Origin: Trogon surrucura
Lineage: Eukaryota; Chordata; Aves; Trogoniformes; Trogonidae
Length of the DNA stretch: 64,000 bases
Direction: 5' to 3'
Assembly: GCA_020746105.1 (NCBI GenBank)
Contig: CM036629.1
Coordinates: forward strand, 2,053,501-2,117,500
Under the pieces are notes generated by a model. It made no database searches. It was not told the DNA's origin and saw only the letters and a list, made by a program, of their open reading frames with translations. Position numbers and translations under genes: made by a program. Below are positions 58,801-64,000 of the stretch, piece by piece. Every line of letters begins with the position of its first letter. The stretch's first letter is position 1.

Positions 58801-60949
58801 AACAGCGAAAGAGTAGGAAAAAAGTCCAGGAACTTGAAAATGCGCTTTTCAGGAGTCACTCAACGGAACCAGAGTCTCCATGACAACGCGTCAGAAAGAA
58901 GGGGGGAGAGAATTGAGCTGCTGCTCGTTAGGAAAACGTGACGAGGACCTCAAGCCCTGGAGGTGCAATAGCCCAGTGGTTACAAGTTGAAGGTGGATGC
59001 TCCTCATCCCCAAAGCCGTCCTCTCCCTGTATCTGCCTGTTCTGCTCCACAGGAGCCGTGAGTTATAACCCCACCAGGATTACCAACGAGCACAGACAAG
59101 AGAAAAAGCGAGTGAAGCTCCTTCCAAAACAAACAGACGTAATTCACTATTTGAGACTCCACAAATTACCTATTGAACAGAGTAGGAGCTAAGTCTTAAT
59201 AAAGCATAACTGCCTGGTTTGGATTTCACAGATGTTAAAAGCGTTCGCAATCTGGAATCAAGCTAGGCTAATCTAAACCATAAACACGAACCATCATTTG
59301 GATTATATCTGTAACCCCCTGGTTCAATTCGCAGCTCATTCTTCTAGAGTTCAACAAGCGACAAATAAACCTTAGAGAACAAGAATTTTGTTAGTGCCTA
59401 GTGTAATCTGCTATTAAATAAGTCCTCACACAAACCGTAATAAAATTCAATTTATTGTAGTTTGTAAAACGCGATTCCCCACCTTGATAATTAAAAAGAT
59501 ATTGTAATAAAAGTCTTCAGTCCTCATGTGCTCACATTTGTCAAGAGCCGATTTTTATCCGAGCAGAAGGATTATAAGAATATGGAATTGCTGTTACAGC
59601 CTCTGTGTGCAAATGCAGTGCTAGGGGAGACCATTTTGGTGTTAAATCCATTAAACAGGCAGGAAATTTTGAGCTCCGAGCGCTCAGCAGCCACCTGCAC
59701 ACCGCTGGACCAATGCAGACCACAACACGCCACCACGGACCAGTCCTGCACTCGGCGGCACGAACCTCCCAGCAAGAATACTGGGACATCACTCGACCAC
59801 GCTGCTTCCATCCGAATATCTCCGCACCACTTCTGACGTGACCAGAGGAATCGGCACCACCCTTCTGCTTTACATTCAAGGGCAAGCTCAGAGCCAAGCT
59901 CTGGCAGTCAGGTACCAGGCAGAAGAAGTAGAGGTGCAGTACTGGCCCCTTCAAACCCACGCGGTTAGCTAATAGCCAGGATCTTCTTGCCTGGTTTCCA
60001 AGAGAAAGAGTCAAGCAGCTTCCTGCCTAACTGAAAAAATGTGCACGCAAAGTCATTTTTCCCCTGATTCAAGTAGGAACGGGAGGAGAATTTCCCCGCA
60101 GACGTTTCCAAGCCTACCTCCGTAGCCAGCGCTGTGCCTGAGAAACCTTTCATCCTCTTGGCATCGCCCCGCGGCGCAGCACCGCCGCTCCCCGTGGATT
60201 TTTCCTGGCCCCTTCGCCACCACTGACAAGCGAGCCAGATGGGGTTCCAGCCCTGTACTTGCAGCTACGCTGTGGGAAAACCCTTCGAATTATCTCAAGC
60301 CCATTTTTGGATTCAGACATTCGGGCAAGAGAGCTTCACCCAGACAAGTCTCTGTAGAAAGAGAAGACAAAGTGTTTGCAAGCTGGAAGAGTCGCTAAAA
60401 CACAGCAATGGATGGAGGCAGAAGAACACAAGGACCATAGGAGACAGCAATTTATTATACAAGCCCAACCAGCAAAAATATTTGGTTTTGCAAAGCAACC
60501 AGGCCAGGACTGGAAGGAAGACTGTCTTAAAGTACAGCACAGAAGAGTACACAGGTTTTTCCCTGCATGCAGATAACTAGAATCCACATTAGCTACAGCA
60601 TGAAAAGCAGGAGAATAGGCAAAAGCTTTGGGTTTTCCCTCCCTACTAGAATAAAGAAGTTACTTCATAGTTCAATACACTGAATTATTAAAAAAAGGGA
60701 AAATAAATAAAAATTGAAAGAAGCGCTCGTTCATTTACATATTTTGAAATATCAAGCACAAAAGCCTCTGCAGCCATCGTGCCACGTAGAACACTAGGAA
60801 GAAAAAGAAAAAAAAAAAAAGCAAAGCAACATGTGGTGACAGGTCAGTCTTAATTTCTTCCTGACACTCCAAAACCCGCAGCGAGTTTGGAAATGGGGGC
60901 CTCCTTTCCAGCTCAGCCCCGTGCCGCACACGAGAGGGCACTGTTCTGT

Positions 60950-61125
60950 AGGCTCAGGGGATAAAGCGGCTCAAATTAATCATGTGCTGCAGATGAAAAT
61001 TGTTGTGCTAGAGCCAAGCAATTAGAGCTTCTCTGGAGAATTAACTGTGTAGCTGGAGGCAAACCTGCCAATTAAATCTGCATCTTCAAACACCTTCGGC
61101 GGTCCTTCACTGCGGTGACCGGCTT
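60950..61125. promoter_or_regulatory. Candidate conserved non-coding element
   Basis: AT-rich, motif-dense stretch: CAAATTAATCATG, CAGATGAAAATTGTTGTG, AGCAATTAGAGC, GAATTAACTG and CCAATTAAATC (homeodomain AATTA cores), with an isolated CpG-rich GGCGGTCC segment. It has the texture of vertebrate conserved non-coding DNA, with repeated AATTA cores and no usable frame. This is judged by appearance only. Confidence 0.28.
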
Positions 61126-61849
61126 TATCTCTTTTAAATGCAGAAAATCAAGCTCGTTATCCGACCACAATTATCAACGTTATCATTTTTCACACATTAT
61201 AAGACCGGAGCTGACTCCACACAGGACAAGAGGTTTTTGTGGTGGGTATCTGGACTGCAGAAACCAGGGCTGACGGAGCCTACACTAAAACCTCAGGTCC
61301 AGCCCAGGCTGGACAAACCACTCAAAAGAAAGTATTTAAGGCTTAAACAAACAGAGCTGAAAACTCTGATTAAATCCAACAGCAAAGTAACTGGTTAGAA
61401 ATCAGAGTGCTTAGAAATCAAGACCCTACAGTGCCTCCAGCATCACGCAGAAAACAGGCACCAGAGTTTCAGGTGTCTTGGTCTATCGCTGTGTGGATGC
61501 AGAAGCGGCAGAAGGGACAGAAGGAGGGGTCCAGCCAAAAATCAAAGCAGCAAGCAGGTGTAAGGAAGGCTGGAAAGCACACGGAGCTCTGGCTGCCCCA
61601 GACTCAGCTCTGCTGAAGTTTGCTCCTCTTAGCAAAACCCCTCCAGATCCACCGTGCCGTGGACCCACGGGGGCTACGCTTCGCTTTTGCCCCCTTTCGT
61701 TACCCGCTGCATTTGTGGCATACTCTCCACCCTCCGAGCACAAACCGGGGCACTCATCGCAGCCTCCCTCCTCCCAAACAACCTCAAAAGGAAAGGTTAT
61801 TTTATGATTTAAAGCAGTCATCCGCTTCCTGTCACAGCCCGGTTTTAGG

Positions 61850-62060
61850 CTCCCCCGTTTCTTCCCTCGCGTTGACAGACGCCGCGTTCCTCACGCCGCC
61901 GCGAGTTTCTGCAACGGCGGAAGGACGGAGGCAGGCTCCGGCCTCGAAACACGAGCGAGGCAGGAAATTGCTATCTGGTCATTTGGTATTAAAAGAAACG
62001 CACGCGCGGCCTCTCCGAGGACAATAACGTTCCTCCCCAGGAACCGGGACCAGCGCCTCC
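61850..62060. other. CpG-rich patch
   Basis: High CpG density (for example GACGCCGCG, CACGCCGCCGCGAG, CAACGGCGG, GCACGCGCGGCC) with roughly seventeen CpGs in the richest ~100 bp. This is the densest CpG cluster in the last 15 kb. There is no TATA box, splice donor or credible first exon, but a TATA-less promoter or enhancer cannot be excluded. Confidence 0.35.
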
Positions 62061-62639
62061 CTATCAGATTACCTGCACCCCAGAGCATTTTATTTCCCTC
62101 CCATCCACATTTTTAGCTTTCAAAACCTCTAAGGTAAGTGGCCAAAAAAAAAAACCCCTATCAGTCTAGTCATCGTGTCTGGTTTCCCCGTGGTTTTTTT
62201 TTTTTTTATATCCCCTTTTTCTGTGCTGGAGGATCAAGCAAACAGCATGTCACAGGAACAGCAGTGCCCTCAGAGACGGGTACCCCAACCCATGGCTGTC
62301 ACCACGGCGGGGGACACAGCCGGACACAGCCACCCTGGTGACCACAGCCAGCTCAGAACATCCCTCCAGCCCCAACTGCCACCAAAGAGGTTTCCCAGCA
62401 GAGCAAGTGTTGTGTAAAACCTCTGGATGAGAGGCGCCCTGCAAGCGCCAAGTTGATCGTCGAGTGGAGGCTTTTCTTAAATTCAATAACCTGAGGATGT
62501 TCCCAGCCCCGTTGCGCGTTACCAAGGGCTGAGCGCACGCCTGGAACAAAACCCTTTTGTCCTTAGGTAGCCCGTGAACCTCCCAAACTCATCCGAGCCT
62601 ACAAACGGGGAGTTCATCTCTACATGCCACACTGAGGGA

Positions 62640-62885
62640 TATCCATGTCTCCCTTGCCAATGCTCTGTATCGCTACGGAGTCATTATATCATCATCCGCA
62701 TTTCGGAGGAGACGTTTCAAACATCTGGTTAGCTTTAAATGCACAAAACCACATGCACATATCAGTATTTTTTCACGTTAATCCGCTTCTCCCGTGGTTA
62801 AGAGAGAACTCGATGAACCTCAATGACTCCTGATTGATGATGGACGTTTTGTTTACATTTCAGCTGACAACGCTAAGGTATTTCC
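62640..62885. promoter_or_regulatory. Candidate conserved non-coding element
   Basis: Includes ACGTTAATCCGC (an OTX-like TAATCC core), CCTGATTGATGATGG (a PBX/HOX-like TGATTGAT core), TTGTTTACA (a forkhead core), and the region round CATTATATCATCATC. The density of distinct homeodomain and forkhead cores without any coding frame suggests regulatory DNA. There is no direct evidence of conservation. Confidence 0.25.
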
Positions 62886-64000
62886 TCTCCAGCTGCAGCC
62901 AAACAACAGCAAAAAAAAAAAAAAAAATAAAAAACACCACCAAACCCCCTAATCATGAGTAATGGACTCTGAGCCCGCTGTCTCCAGGCCACACGAACTA
63001 CAAGAGGTAATAACATCGCAGCAAAAAAAAATACACAGCATCCTTCATCCCTATCCCAAAGAGATGCAGATGTATAATGTTATTTTACCTATTGCTAAGA
63101 GGCCCTTACCTCTGATCTGGAGACCATTTAACATAATGGAGATAATTAGGCTCGCTTGCTCAATTCTATGATAACAGAAGCAAACCAGAATTTGACTGAA
63201 AGGCAAGATGGGCACGCTGCAGCCTGCAAAAGAAAACCTCTCTGTTAATTGTCGGGGAGCAGAGCATCACTGGGATCAATCCCCCAGCTTCACCACAGTA
63301 CAGGAGAACACTGTATTACAACAAAACAAAACAAAAAAAAATCACCACAAATCATGTATCTGACCCGAAAACATATTTTCCCCGGGTTTGCTACACAAAG
63401 CCCTAAACACCTGCCTTCCCAAAATAAAGTGTTTCTTTTGTGAAGTGAATAAACGCATTTGGTGGGTGGGAGGATTTACCAGTCTGCCTCGTCAGAACCA
63501 GCCCTTCTGACGGAACACCGGAAACACGACAAACAGAATGGCGCTTAGAGATGTCTGAAGAATAAACAGATACGAAAGGAAAAATACGAGTTTCCTTTGC
63601 CTTGACAAACCCAGCTCGCCCGTGTTTCTGAGCTCCTGGAGCGAGGCACAAAGCCACCCTCAACTTCAAAGATTCATCTGGTAAAGACATCTAATAACCA
63701 ACAGTTTTACATGACCAGTATTTCACCTAAATATTATTCTTCTGTGATCTCTAACGAGAGAGAACTCTAAAGCTACAGAGCTGGTAACGAGCATCAGCCT
63801 CAAGTGCTTCAGCCCCTTCAAAGAACAGACCCAGGAGGCAGGAGACAAGGTGGGCTGAGCCAACACCGTTGGCCAACAAGGACATGACTGTGGTTGCAAG
63901 CCTCAATCGCTCCTTTTAATCTCGAGGAACGCCAGTCCTTTCCACCACAAAATAACAGGATTTCCAAATGCATCTACTCATAAAGCTTCGAGTCCTGAAG

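Larger units (their letters stand above)
46153..64000. other. Long non-coding block, no recognised gene or CR1
   Basis: Nearly 18 kb without a recognised gene and, by eye, without a further CR1 fragment. Contents I can name are palindromes at 46466-46477 and 46507-46538, a TA/CA repeat at 49521-49540, CpG-rich patches at 52565-52870 and 61850-62060, homopolymer runs (T14 at 62194-62207, A17 at 62911-62927), and candidate conserved stretches at 60950-61125 and 62640-62885. The plus-strand frames at 46140-46691 and 52668-53165 show no domain. Confidence 0.45.

Noticed and set aside
59320..59340. GGTTCAATTCG, tRNA B-box-like
   Set aside because: The flanking five bases do not pair to form a T-arm, and no anticodon arm or A box is in place.
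62864..62877. Possible 14-nt micro-exon between TTTACATTTCAG and GTATTT
   Set aside because: Splice-like words of this quality occur often by chance. No neighbouring exon supports it.

Overview
This window looks like nuclear DNA from a bird, most likely an intergenic or intronic stretch. The main evidence is ten fragments of CR1, the dominant LINE retrotransposon of birds and other sauropsids. They show its typical features: severe 5' truncation, and a 3' end made of short ATTCTATG/ATTCTGTG-type repeats instead of a poly(A) tail. There is no sign of bacterial gene density, operons, ribosome binding sites or CRISPR arrays. I recognise no intact host gene, tRNA or rRNA. Almost all open frames are short, start at non-ATG codons and overlap in several frames, as expected by chance.

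Layout. 1-9.9 kb: unannotated single-copy-like DNA with simple repeats, a probable MIR relic near 8.35 kb and a CpG-rich patch near 8.1-8.3 kb. 9.9-17.1 kb: a CR1 copy (9.9 kb), a second MIR-like relic (11.96 kb), a CpG-rich patch (14.7-15.0 kb), a tiny CR1 tail (15.7 kb) and the longest CR1 fragment (16.47-17.10 kb), which keeps 174 codons of the end of CR1 ORF2. 17.1-24.4 kb: two stretches that look like conserved regulatory DNA (about 18.0 and 22.0 kb), a CpG-rich cluster of CRE, AP-1 and E-box motifs at 20.2-20.65 kb, and a CR1 copy immediately beside it. 24.4-31 kb: a CR1 with a perfect internal 32-bp tandem duplication, a degenerate coding-like stretch (27.5-27.9 kb) and another CR1. 31-40 kb: three CR1 fragments, two of them near-identical and facing opposite ways. 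40-64 kb: one old CR1 at 46 kb, a perfect 13-bp-arm inverted repeat at 46.5 kb, simple repeats, CpG-rich patches and further candidate non-coding elements at about 61 and 62.7 kb.

No genes can be shown to work together here. The CR1 fragments fall into several subfamilies of different age. The three copies at 16.5, 36.6 and 39.3 kb differ by only about 3% by eye, so that subfamily was active comparatively recently. The non-CR1 interest is regulatory: motif clusters and inverted repeats whose function can only be judged by comparison with other bird genomes. I found no evidence for a new multi-gene system.
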